Under the pieces are notes generated by a model that saw nothing but the letters and a program-made list of their open reading frames with translations, was not told the DNA's origin and ran no database searches. From positions 10,624,501 through 10,688,500 of the forward strand of contig NW_020825294.1 of assembly GCF_003286085.1 (NCBI RefSeq): 64,000 bases of DNA, given 5' to 3'. Within the stretch, counting starts at the first letter, position 1; the number at the start of each line of letters is the position of its first letter. Shown here piece after piece: positions 13,362-23,219 of this stretch. A program made the translations under genes and the position numbers. The DNA comes from Drosophila persimilis. Taxonomy: Eukaryota > Arthropoda > Insecta > Diptera > Drosophilidae.

Positions 13362-13384
13362 TATCGATACTATCGATGTTTTCA
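13362..13384. promoter_or_regulatory. Second pair of DRE-like sites
   Basis: The sequence CTATCGATACTATCGATG contains a TATCGATA octamer and an overlapping partial copy, mirroring the pair upstream of RpS21. It could belong to a divergent promoter for a plus-strand transcript. Confidence 0.35.
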
Positions 13385-13478
13385 TATACAAACAATTATA
13401 CATATGCAAACAACAGCGGGATCTCCTTCGAATTGAACAACTATTTTTTTTATTTAACTACGAAATAAAGCCTAAAAT

Positions 13479-13796
13479 ATGAAACTTGTGGTAACCGGGA
13501 TAACGTTGACTAAGCCCTCGAGCTATAGAGCTATTAACAACTTGACACTATTGCTATTGGTGCGGTGCACCAATCGAAAACAAACCCAAACCAATCTCAG
13601 ATTGCATTCGGTGCCGAAGAAGGAGCGCGATTGTGACTCGGCGAGGTTAACCGACATTAACCCGGCTTTGAATAAAGGTAAAATACATATATGTATTTAT
13701 GTGCATTTAAGACAAACAAATTCCTTTTCCAGTGAGACCTTCCATCCATATATGTATGCATCTTCGCTTGTGTGCGGATTTTGTAAACAATCTTAA
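13479..13796 (+). CDS. Doubtful small ORF, unrecognised
   Basis: An ATG-initiated frame of 105 codons starting MKLVVTGITLTKPSSY, about 100 bases after a DRE pair. After about 67 codons the sequence AATAAAGGTAAAATACA could be a splice donor, and TTCCTTTTCCAG near 13721 a matching acceptor, so only the first part might be coding. I recognise no domain. It is not similar to the N-termini of the neighbouring F-box genes. It may be chance. Confidence 0.15.
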   Translation: MKLVVTGITLTKPSSYRAINNLTLLLLVRCTNRKQTQTNLRLHSVPKKERDCDSARLTDINPALNKGKIHICIYVHLRQTNSFSSETFHPYMYASSLVCGFCKQS

Positions 13797-13804
13797 GCAA
13801 TTCA

Positions 13805-14250
13805 TGTGTCTACGGAAACTGGAGTTGGAACTACGGAACTGAAGAAGGTTGCTCCCTTATATAGCGGAAGATCTTGATCACCTGAAATCTCTGGATGTGT
13901 CTTAATCTGATGGATTCGATTCCAAGAGGTTGCTGGATTGCTGCCAAACAACGTTGCCAGTTGCCCAGGCTGCGACACCGTCCCCTTGGAGGACTTTCTG
14001 AAGCTAAAGAACCTTCTACACCTCCACATATACTTGCCAAGCGTTGCGAATGTCATGAATGGTCTTCCTCGACCAAAAATTTTTCAATATACTAGATTGC
14101 GATGGCATAGATAAAGTGAACTTGGTGAAAAGTTTTCGTACCTGGGTGAACAGAGGCAGCAGCAAGGGTAGATCAAAATCGATCTCAATAATTTATATAC
14201 AGACGAAGATGCCCTAATAATAAACAAAGAATTAGGTGAACGAGAGCAGA
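13805..14250 (+). pseudogene. Decayed F-box/LRR gene copy
   Basis: Several blocks match the two intact F-box/LRR genes downstream, in the same order: a CTACGGAAACTGGAGTTGGA block, a GATTCGATTCCAAGAGG block, a TTGCCCAGGCTGCGACA block, a CTTCTACACCTCCACATATA block and the 3' AATAAACAAAGAA end. The reading frame is broken by frameshifts and internal deletions, and the 5' half including the F-box is absent. It is a remnant of a third tandem copy. Confidence 0.75.
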
Positions 14251-15079
14251 ACTAGGAAACCTGCAGATTTTTCTTGCATAATTTTCATACAAAAATGCAT
14301 TGATGGTACTCTAATAAATAAATACCCAGTTCATTTTGCCGAATGCTTATAGTTATATATGTATATGTTTTATTCTTTGCCAAGATCACCTGGCTATACG
14401 AATCGCATAATATTTTATTATAATACTTTGACACTGCTAACATTTTTAGCTCCTCGCTTAAATGGGCATACGTGCCGGCACACTGATCCGATACCCGGTA
14501 AGGATAGAATATAAATAATAGAATACAATAGTATAGAAAGTAAGAGTCATTGCGATGAGGATAGATGGAGATCAGGCGCGAGAACAGCTCAGATGCAGTA
14601 ACTGCAGCAGTGAAACGAAAAAGGCTGGATAAAGAGACGAAAGAACGGTGTAATGTTTACTTAGTTGGCAATTGACGAATAATAATAGCCCTGGCTATAA
14701 TATCGGGCTTGAGATCTACTCAATCAGGCGTTCAGCCTAATTAACGTGCAAATTAAATACAAAATTACATATGTAAATACATATATTATTCAGATAGACC
14801 CCAGCAAGTAAGAATTTCTCCATCAAAAGCAAGAAAAAGATGCAACACGGCTAGTCTAAACTGGTGTCCAAACACCGTGTCTAACTCACACACCTTGCAA
14901 ATTTGTATATTTTTCATAGTATTATACAGTATTTTTAAAGGCGCGATTGGACTTGCACCCTCTTGTCCAATGCTCCATGTAGCAATCGTCGATGTCGACA
15001 CAAAATCCAAGTTCATGAAATCAACATACAAATAACTATCTAATCTCATGTTATAAGTGCTCCAAATTTCTAGGCAAAA
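14251..15079. other. Spacer, no feature recognised
   Basis: AT-rich intergenic DNA between the decayed F-box copy and the promoter of the first intact copy. No coding region, RNA gene or mobile-element ends were recognised. Confidence 0.5.
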
Positions 15080-15089
15080 AACCTAGCCA

Positions 15090-15175
15090 AAGGACTGATA
15101 ACTTGCCGCCCGGTCCCATGCCGAGTAATTCAGTCAGCTGGCGGCTACGAACGGAACATACACTTAAGAAGCGAA
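15090..15175 (+). promoter_or_regulatory. Promoter of first F-box/LRR gene
   Basis: TTCAGTCAG at 15129-15137 matches the fly initiator (TCAGTY). The surrounding block (CTGATAACTT..CCGCC..ATGCCG..TTCAGTCAGC) is shared with the region 17310-17360 before the second gene, so the promoters were duplicated together with the genes. No TATA box is evident at the right spacing. Confidence 0.5.
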
Positions 15176-16444
15176 ATGAGTCAACAATTTTCTGGCAGTG
15201 ATGACGCACGGAATGCAGAGGAAACCCAACCAATTGTCCATTTAAACGAGGATTGCTGGAGAGTCGTAATTGATTATCTGGACTTAGGAGACCAGTTAAG
15301 GTTCGCTTTCTCGAACGTGTGTTTTGGAGAGATTTTCAAGAGATACGCAAGCCGTCGGTACAAACATATTGATGAATCGTTGGCCAGTAGGATTAACGAC
15401 GATTATCTGAAACAACTGTTGCCCATCGTTGGCGAGCATCTGGTTAGTTACGACTCCGAGTTGGGGGACTATCATCATCTGTGTCTCTTGGGGAGACACT
15501 GTACGAGTCTCAAGAATCTGAAAATCAATCTTACGCTGTTAAGGGGAGGTGGGGACGATCTAAACAGACTGAATCTGGAATTAAAAGGTGCCGGTTGGTG
15601 GAGTACGGATGTTGTTTATAATTTTGAGAAATTCCCATGTCTACAGAAACTGGAGTTGAAGGCTGTCAGATATAACGGAAAAGGATTGCATGTTCTTGAT
15701 CAACTGGAATATCTGGAGCTGTTTGTTCTTGATGGATTTGATGCCCAGAGCTTGGCGGATTGCTGGCAAACGATGACGAAATTGCGGTATCTTAAATATG
15801 GACACCATATTAAGAACCTCAGTGAGAAGCATTTTGAAATTCTGGTCACGAACTGCAAGCAGCTGGAACGTCTGGCCTTTGGCGTAGGATACCTCGACTC
15901 TACGGTGCCCTATGAGCTGGTCTGCCATCTGCCCAGGCTGCAACATTTGCAGGTTCGGCATGGCGGTTCTCTACGCGACTCGTTCATCGAGGGGTTGATC
16001 AACAAGCAGGGTTCTCCTCTGGATAGTCTTATACTGGAAGGTTGCGCATTGTCCGAGAAACAGGTTCAGCATCTATGCAATATTTCTTCACTCAAGGAAC
16101 TCGAGGTATCGTGCGACACCTTACCCTTGGCGGACTTACTGAAGCTGGAGAACCTTCTCTACCTCCACATATCCATGCCAATTACAACTGACCAAATTCT
16201 GGACCTCCTAAAGGGGCTTCCGCACCTAAAAGTTCTCAATTTACGAGATGAAATAAAACAGTTTAACGATTCATCATTTGTGAAAAGTGTTCGTGCCTGG
16301 GCAAGCGAACAGAGGAAGCAGCGCGGGAAGATCAAAATCTTTGTCGGATACACAGATATACACGATGTTCTGCACGTTAATCCTTTGGTTGAATTACTAC
16401 AGGGTTATTCAGGTCACATATTAATAAACAAAGAACCGTTTTGA
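15176..16444 (+). CDS. F-box/LRR protein, first tandem copy
   Basis: Intronless gene of 422 codons, ATG context GCGAAATGAG. Residues ~22-66 form an F-box-like region (LNEDCWRVVIDYLDLGDQLR..), the segment that in this family binds Skp1 in an SCF ubiquitin ligase. Residues ~100-390 hold leucine-rich segments in the LxxLxL pattern (for example LPRLQHLQVRH, LLYLHISMP, LPHLKVLNL), the presumed substrate-binding part. No membrane segment or signal peptide is seen. The product is probably a cytosolic or nuclear substrate adaptor; the target is unknown. The neighbour at 17404 is a paralog, and a broken copy lies upstream. The family assignment rests on pattern reading, and the F-box is divergent. Confidence 0.8.
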   Translation: MSQQFSGSDDARNAEETQPIVHLNEDCWRVVIDYLDLGDQLRFAFSNVCFGEIFKRYASRRYKHIDESLASRINDDYLKQLLPIVGEHLVSYDSELGDYHHLCLLGRHCTSLKNLKINLTLLRGGGDDLNRLNLELKGAGWWSTDVVYNFEKFPCLQKLELKAVRYNGKGLHVLDQLEYLELFVLDGFDAQSLADCWQTMTKLRYLKYGHHIKNLSEKHFEILVTNCKQLERLAFGVGYLDSTVPYELVCHLPRLQHLQVRHGGSLRDSFIEGLINKQGSPLDSLILEGCALSEKQVQHLCNISSLKELEVSCDTLPLADLLKLENLLYLHISMPITTDQILDLLKGLPHLKVLNLRDEIKQFNDSSFVKSVRAWASEQRKQRGKIKIFVGYTDIHDVLHVNPLVELLQGYSGHILINKEPF

Positions 16445-17300
16445 ACGAAAGTCTACCAATATTTCCTCAATAATTTATAAAATTTATTATAAAATTTATA
16501 AAATCCCATAGAAGCGGATTTTACTAGTAATAAATGAAAATCGAATTCATTTTTCCTAATATATGTGATTGTCGTTATCAAAATCGTTCAGTCCCGATAA
16601 TGTAATGATATTTTATATATTCCCAGATATTATTTATTGCATTATATAGAAACAAGCAATATGCAAATATACCTGTAATATTTATAATGTGGTTTTTTGT
16701 TTTGGTGAAGCGTTAATGGAGCAGGAACGAATTGCCTAGTCGTTTATTTCTGGATTATTTCTGTAACATGTTACAGTGACTGTTGTTTTCCTTTTATCTA
16801 TTTTTCCAAAGCATTTGCCAAAGTTTGTACTTGATTGATTAAGTTTGAGACAGGGCATCCGACATTGTCAAAAAAATTGCACTTTACAGCAACCGATTGA
16901 TAAAGTAATAATAAAGGTTAAGCTTAATAATATTCATTAGTAATTCGATAGATATGACAGTCAACTAACAAACAAGACAGGGTCTAATCAGCATTTTATC
17001 TGCCCAATGTATCAAAGAGGCGATTTGTTCTTTTAACTTTATATACAAACATATGTTTACATGTATAGTATTATTGATATCAGCACTGTGTATCAAGATA
17101 TGAGAGTTTTCTTCGAAAGAGAGGAGAAAGAGAGCTCCTCACTAAACAAATAATATAAGAGAACGTACATACATATACATATGTGCATACAAATATTTAT
17201 TTATTATACAGAATGAACTGAGCGAGTGAGAATTTATTAGATTTTTTTACGTTTTATTGCTATATTTGTTGAAAATTCCCCCTTGAAAGGGGGAGTACCC
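16445..17300. other. Spacer between F-box/LRR genes
   Basis: AT-rich DNA with the 3' end of the first gene. No canonical AATAAA was noted close to the stop; AGTAATAAATG at 16527-16537 is the nearest AATAAA-type signal. A small hairpin (CCCCCTT..AAGGGGG, 17278-17293) precedes the second promoter. Nothing else was recognised. Confidence 0.45.
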
Positions 17301-17309
17301 CACATTGGG

Positions 17310-17403
17310 GCTGATAACTTTCCGCCGATTCCTATGCCGGTTCTTTCAGTCAGCGCACGGGTGTCAAAACGATCAGAACATATCTATTTAACGCACGAAA
17401 CAA
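17310..17403 (+). promoter_or_regulatory. Promoter of second F-box/LRR gene
   Basis: TTTCAGTCAGCGC at about 17344-17356 is an initiator match inside a block shared with the first gene's promoter. The predicted start is about 55 bases before the ATG. Confidence 0.5.
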
Positions 17404-18774
17404 ATGAGTGAACAAGCTTCTATTAGTAATGTGGGAGAATCTGTTTTCGCTCGAAATAAAAAGAGAAAATTCTCTGGAAGTGAAGACGCACGGAATGCAG
17501 AGGAACCCCAAGTGAGAACGCCTCGTAGAACTTTTCTCGTGTTAAACGAGGATTGCTGGAGAGAGATAATGGATTATCTCAACTTAAAAGACCAGCTAAG
17601 GTTCGCTTCCTCGAACGTGTTTTTTGGAGAGATTTTCAAGAGATACGCAAGCCGTCGGTACATACATATTGACTCGAGAAAGATTGGCGACGAAGATCTG
17701 AAAAAATTGTTGCAGTTTGTTGGCGATTATCTGGTTAGCTATGAGTCCGAATTGAATTACAGTTCGAACGGCGATCAACATCTGTGGATCCTGCGGAGCT
17801 GCTGCAAGAATCTTGAAAATTTAAAAATGACCTTTCGACGGTTTAGGGGCGGATGGGATGATCTAAACAGCCTTAAACATCTGAAATCTTTGCACGCTTA
17901 TCTGCACTTTCAAGATGTAGATAAGCAATGCACTCGTTTTGCTCAAAATCTCAAGCAATTCAAGTGTTTAAGGAAACTGAACTTGGAGGCTCCCTCCTAT
18001 AACGGAAGAGGATTGCATGTTCTTGATAAACTGGAATCTCTGGAAGTCGGTTACTGGGATGGATTCGATGCCGAGAGCTTGGCGGATTGCTGCCAATTAA
18101 TGAAGCAATTGCGGCATTTGGACTTTGGATACCGTATTCAAAATATCACTAAGAACAATTTTGATATTTTAGTGAGGAACTGCAAACAGCTGGAACGTCT
18201 GGCCTTTGGCGTAGGATACCTCGACTCTACGGTGCCCTATGAGCTGGTCTGCCAACTGCCCAAGTTGAAACATTTGAAGGTGTGGCATGACGGATCTGTT
18301 CGCGGCTCTCTTTTCGAGGGATTGATCCACAAACGGAGTTCTCCTCTGGAAAGCCTTATCCTGATCGGGCCCGATTTGTTCGAAGAACAGGTTAAGCATC
18401 TTTGCAATATTTATACACTCAAGGAACTCTATGTATCCTGTGACAGCGTACCCTTGGCAGACCTACTGAAACTGAAAAACCTTCTGTACCTTCACCTATC
18501 AATGCCAAGCATTACGAATGACCAACTCCTGGATCTCCTTAAGGGACTACCGCACTTAAAAGTTCTCAATATCGGAAATAACTTTAATATAGACGGTTCC
18601 TTTGTTAATAGAGTTCGGACTTGGGTGAGCGAACAGAAAGAGCTGCGCGGGAAGATCAAAATCTATCTATCACATAATGTTGATACTGTTAATGTTGAAC
18701 CTTTCATTGAAATCATAAGGGGTTCTCTGATAGATCCCATATTGATAAGAGAAGAACTTAGTGAACAAATTTAG
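17404..18774 (+). CDS. F-box/LRR protein, second tandem copy
   Basis: Intronless gene of 456 codons starting at ACAAATGAGTG. Compared with its 422-residue neighbour it has about 25 extra N-terminal residues, including a basic ARNKKRKF patch that could be a nuclear signal. The F-box-like region begins at LNEDCW (residues 47-52), followed by leucine-rich segments to the C-terminus. The two proteins share the order of all segments. A 77-bp stretch coding CKQLERLAFGVGYLDSTVPY is nearly identical in DNA between the copies (one difference), far closer than the rest, which suggests gene conversion. The role is presumed to be an SCF substrate adaptor, by family. Confidence 0.8.
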   Translation: MSEQASISNVGESVFARNKKRKFSGSEDARNAEEPQVRTPRRTFLVLNEDCWREIMDYLNLKDQLRFASSNVFFGEIFKRYASRRYIHIDSRKIGDEDLKKLLQFVGDYLVSYESELNYSSNGDQHLWILRSCCKNLENLKMTFRRFRGGWDDLNSLKHLKSLHAYLHFQDVDKQCTRFAQNLKQFKCLRKLNLEAPSYNGRGLHVLDKLESLEVGYWDGFDAESLADCCQLMKQLRHLDFGYRIQNITKNNFDILVRNCKQLERLAFGVGYLDSTVPYELVCQLPKLKHLKVWHDGSVRGSLFEGLIHKRSSPLESLILIGPDLFEEQVKHLCNIYTLKELYVSCDSVPLADLLKLKNLLYLHLSMPSITNDQLLDLLKGLPHLKVLNIGNNFNIDGSFVNRVRTWVSEQKELRGKIKIYLSHNVDTVNVEPFIEIIRGSLIDPILIREELSEQI

Positions 18775-20456
18775 AACTAGCAAATCATCCCATGTTTTTA
18801 AAATAAAGTTATCATTTTTCTAACAACTTTAAGGCTTGCAATTTAGCAGAATTACTAATAATAGTATTGCACTTCACTTCTATAGCAATTTAGTCGGAAC
18901 GACGGAGATGGCATAAAGCAAAATTATAAATTAGGGTTGATAGCCGTCACATAGTCTTAAACTGGAAGAGCTGTGGCACTATTGAAGCCGAAAGGATGAT
19001 TTTCAGCATGCACAACAGAATTAGAACACCTCTCTGTACCACTCCGCTGCTACCAGTTCGCTTTAAAGAAGAGCTAACTCATATATTTCTCTCGGCCACA
19101 CTGCATGCTTTTCCCTCAAGGTGTTTACTTATGGTCTCACTGCCTTATCTTGAAGTATAGTCGAAGACGACCTTTATGGCTTATGATCGAAATCCGCCAT
19201 GAAAGATATGTGTCCCTACCTAACAGTAATTATACCCTGCGTTCTCATGCAACATACGCATATGTATGTACATATATGCCAATTTCTCAAATTGAGCTTT
19301 TGCGCTCTTTTTTGGTCTCTCAACAACAAAGTTAATGGTCGTATGACACTAGACTTTTCTAGACGTCTAATTGCTATAGTGCTATATGCCAAAGCTTGAC
19401 TTTTCGATCCAATTTTGTTTAATCTAAATGTCACAATTAATTTGTCACAAATGACAAATAGTACATACACCTAACTCTTCGACGCGACTGCAGAGGGGTA
19501 CATCATTTAACATTCTGTCTCTGGCTTTCAAGAAAGAAGAAGATAGTTATTTATAAGAAAAGTCTAGTGTTATACCACCATAAAGAACTGAATTGGGTTC
19601 CAGGTTCTAAATTTGAGTCAGTGCAGAACACACTGGTTCACTTATTTTGCAGCTTTGCGCCGAATTCGTTCCGTTGAAATTCCGTTGGATTCGCGTCGGA
19701 AAATTCCTATGCAATAAATTGTGAAAGTAAATTAAAAACGGTGGCTGAAATTAGTGCGATAGATGAAAATTATTGCTAAACGCAGCCTTGGATATTGTGT
19801 GCTGTGTGCGTGTGACCCAGCGAGCGTGTGAGTATTGATTTTGGCACAGAGAGGAACCAGGCGCCCTCGCCTTGTGACCTCGCTCGGTGTCAGCTCCGAT
19901 TTTCGTCAATGGGAAGCGGGGTTCCTTCGGTTTTCTTTCTGCTTCGGTGTGTGCGTGCGAGCGTGTGGGTGGCTGGGCAGGATTGTTTTCATTGTGGCTC
20001 AACGCGTGCCGGGCCCCAATATTTACCGTTCTACCATTCCTGCCGTTGTGTATTTATAGGCGTTACTGTGCGAGTCGAAGTCGCATAAAAATTCAATGAA
20101 CTTCGACGGCAGCGCCCGAGGGTAGGCCATGCTTCTTCGCAGTTGCACTTTGCGCAACATGATGTCGTTCTCTCTCTTTACAAGATAGCACTGGAGTCGT
20201 GTGTACTGACTATACGATACCCTCTATTACAGCTATAAGCTAACACTCCGATTTTATGGACTAGACTCAAATTTTAAGGCTATAGACTTTAAAATGCTTA
20301 AACATAAACTAGTGCAGTTAAAGTATAATTTTGGCTTTTGCTGCATTTGACGATGCAGCATCTATCTATCGATGTTGCATCTATCTCCATGAATGCGACA
20401 TACCCTTACACTCTACATGGTAGCAGGCATAAAGAGCTGTAAAGCTGCAGCCAGCA
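18775..20456. other. Intergenic region with candidate alternative 5' exon
   Basis: No coding region is seen. The 3' end of the F-box gene has AAATAAAG at 18800. Around 19640-19826 a GC-richer, G/T-rich stretch ends in GCGT|GTGAGTATT, a good splice donor, and could be an alternative non-coding first exon for the ankyrin gene downstream. This is weak, sequence-only evidence. Confidence 0.35.
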
Positions 20457-20610
20457 GTCAGTCTCATTCATTTTGTGCTCGTACTCATTCATTCTCTCGG
20501 CAGCTTTCAACGCGTTTGGTGTTTGGTTCGCGTCGTTTATTCGGTGAAAAGCAAAGCGGCGTGTCGGGTGGATTGTTGCTATTGTTATTGTGGAGCTGAA
20601 ACTTCTTGAG
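20457..20610 (+). other. Predicted non-coding first exon of the ankyrin gene
   Basis: TCAGTCTCATTC at 20457 matches the initiator consensus, and the exon ends at CTTGAG|GTGAGA (donor from 20611). The matching acceptor TTTTATTTGCAG lies at 22932-22943, opening an exon (22944-23231) that contains the start codon. The G/T-rich body has no ATG in a useful frame. The start site is approximate. Confidence 0.5.
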
Positions 20611-22943
20611 GTGAGATCTCACAAGTGGCCTAGGGGCCCGGCGATTTTGTCAGGTTGCCTGGTGACCTTTTCTGAGTGTGTGCGGTGGCGAATGTGCTGA
20701 TATTTTTGCATAATGTGTAAACTTTGAGCTGAATTTATGCGAGAGTAAGCCACACAACATGAGATCATGATAACGTGAGATGCTATTTTTAAACCAAAAT
20801 ATGAAATAGCAAAAGGCATGAGTTAAATAATAAAAACCATACTAAATTGTAAAACGAAAGTGAAACAAATTACAGTGTGCCGAATATATAAAAATATTCG
20901 TAGATTAACAATAGTTAGATGTGTTATACAAACAGTTTGCCAAAGCTTCGGTGCAAAGATTACTTTTAATGATCTGGTTATAAGTTGTAACAATAGCCAC
21001 GAGTATTTATAATCGATTATGTACGGCATTTAAATGGCTGTCTAACGATATCTAATCATACGGACCGATACTGCGACTGAGTATCATATCAGTATGTGCT
21101 GAAGCATAGCTCGCACACATAAGATCGGTTATGTGGCCAGCCTTTAGCTATGAAAATAATCATAACACAAACCTGGAACTTCGATATCCCTTTATTTTCT
21201 ATATTTTCCGAATAGGCTTATGATTAGGAACAGATTTTTAAAGGTATTCATAAACTATGATAAGAAATTGGGCCCCAAAACCAATGCCTAATCTCTGTTC
21301 GATAGAGGTTCTCTACCGATGCAGAAATATACCCCTATTTGCAGGGCTTAGCACACAATATTCGTTTAGGAACTGATGTACAACCGTTCCAGAACTGTTT
21401 AAATATTCTCCTCCACTCCTCCACTCAACACATATGTACATACAATGTATGAACATACATGATGTTAAATGATCACCTAATTAAATAGAGATGAAAACCA
21501 TCCTTCAAAAGGTCTAATTAAGAACGGGTAAAGGCCAAAGAAAACCGGCAAGAAATAAAAAATATAAAAACCTCAGTGGAAAGGGAAAAAGAAAAGCTGT
21601 ATGTATGATGTCAGCACCGAAAAGTGCGTGGCTTCTGGCGTTGCTGTTGCTGCCTGCCACAGACGATGCCCCACGAGGAAAACCTAAAACTAAAGCACTT
21701 TCTAGGTCAAAAGTTGAAAGAGGAAAGGCAGTCATCATCATGATGATGGCGATGATGCGGCTCAAAGCAACAATATATAGAAAAAAACAAAAAAAAAACG
21801 GCTCCGACATGAAATTCAATTAATAAAACAACTGGACTAAAAGTAATAGAAAAAAAAATCATGAAAATGAAAATGCTTCACTTCGGCCAGCCTATGTATT
21901 TGGCGTGCTGATAGAGCCAAGTCAGACCCGACCTGATCTGAGGGGCCGCCTCTCAATTGTCAGGGGGCGTTCCTGTAAAAAAAGAGAGAAATTATAAACT
22001 GTACAAAAACCAACACGAACTAATGCGGCAACATGCAAAATCGAATCAAACTGCATGAAATGCAAAATGGATACAAAAAGAAACTTTAGAGCTAACAAAC
22101 CTAGGCTATAAATACTCTACATATAAGACACTTTTGTTTTTGAAATACTGCTTGAGGTTGAAAGAACTTAGAAGACAAAACTAAGGTATAAATAATCTCT
22201 GTTCAATTTCATTGAAAGAAAGTCTTGTCTAAATCGTAGAGAAAGCGATGCTATAAATATTACATAAAGGAACTTGCTTGAATGAAGAGACCTCAAGAGA
22301 CCACATTTCAAGGCCAATGGAAAATAATTGCAATTTTAAATGCAAATTGGATGATTAGAGGGGCCTCTCTTAGGCAGTAGCTTGATGTTATTTGAAAGAA
22401 AATTGCACAGGCTGCCACTCGTATATTAGTTATTTACGAGTATGTGCCCATAACCAACCATTCTTTTTTCTTCGTAAAAGTTCTTCAAGCTTCGTCTAGA
22501 ATCCATGGCAAGGAGTAATTGCCACTTTTAAATATTAATAGCCATGCAATTCCAAGAGGGCCAATTCCATTTAATAGTCCTGGTTAAAATATAACTGGTT
22601 CGACCCATATAAGACATCGTTTTCTCCACTATCCAAGAAACCTGTGCCGAACTTTTACTTTTGATCTAAAACCGGGGCGCATGCACCATTTTTCACAGCT
22701 GCCCTTTGAGGAGGCAACTTGTTTGGCTGAGATCCCTGAGACCCTACACCATCATACACCATAGCATTGCTGTAATCCATCGGTTTCAGGTCATTTCCCA
22801 GGAACTCCTCCCAATGGGACTGACATTTTTTGTTTTTTTTTTTTTTGCATTCTAATTCTCATCTTAGGAACAGAAAAACCTGTTATACCCATAGCAACTT
22901 AATTTTAATGTGGCCCGTGCCTTTTCTCCTCTTTTATTTGCAG
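20611..22943 (+). other. Predicted 5'UTR intron of the ankyrin gene
   Basis: The intron runs between donor GTGAGATC and acceptor TTTATTTGCAG. It holds AT-rich sequence, a poly-T run near 22838 and no convincing internal gene. Confidence 0.4.
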
Positions 22944-23219
22944 TGCCTGACTTTTGGGAACTGGTCGCTTGGACTTGGATTTCGACTTCTACTCCGACTT
23001 GGATGTGGGGATGGCTATTATGTGGCTGCCGCTTCTACTGTGCGCAGATTCAGCTGTGATTTGATTTGTTGTTGCTGTGTTACTCTGTGTTAACCAGAAG
23101 TTGCTGCAGTTGGAGTTGGAGGAGCAGCAGCGTTACAGTTCGATAAAATCGGTCAATGGAAACGGGCTTGTAAGCAGGTGCAATTGCTAGAGACAAGAGA
23201 CGACAGAGGAGAACTAAAC

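Noticed and set aside
17278-17293. CCCCCTT..AAGGGGG hairpin before the second F-box gene
   Set aside because: Two-base loop and no terminator logic in a eukaryotic gene; likely chance.
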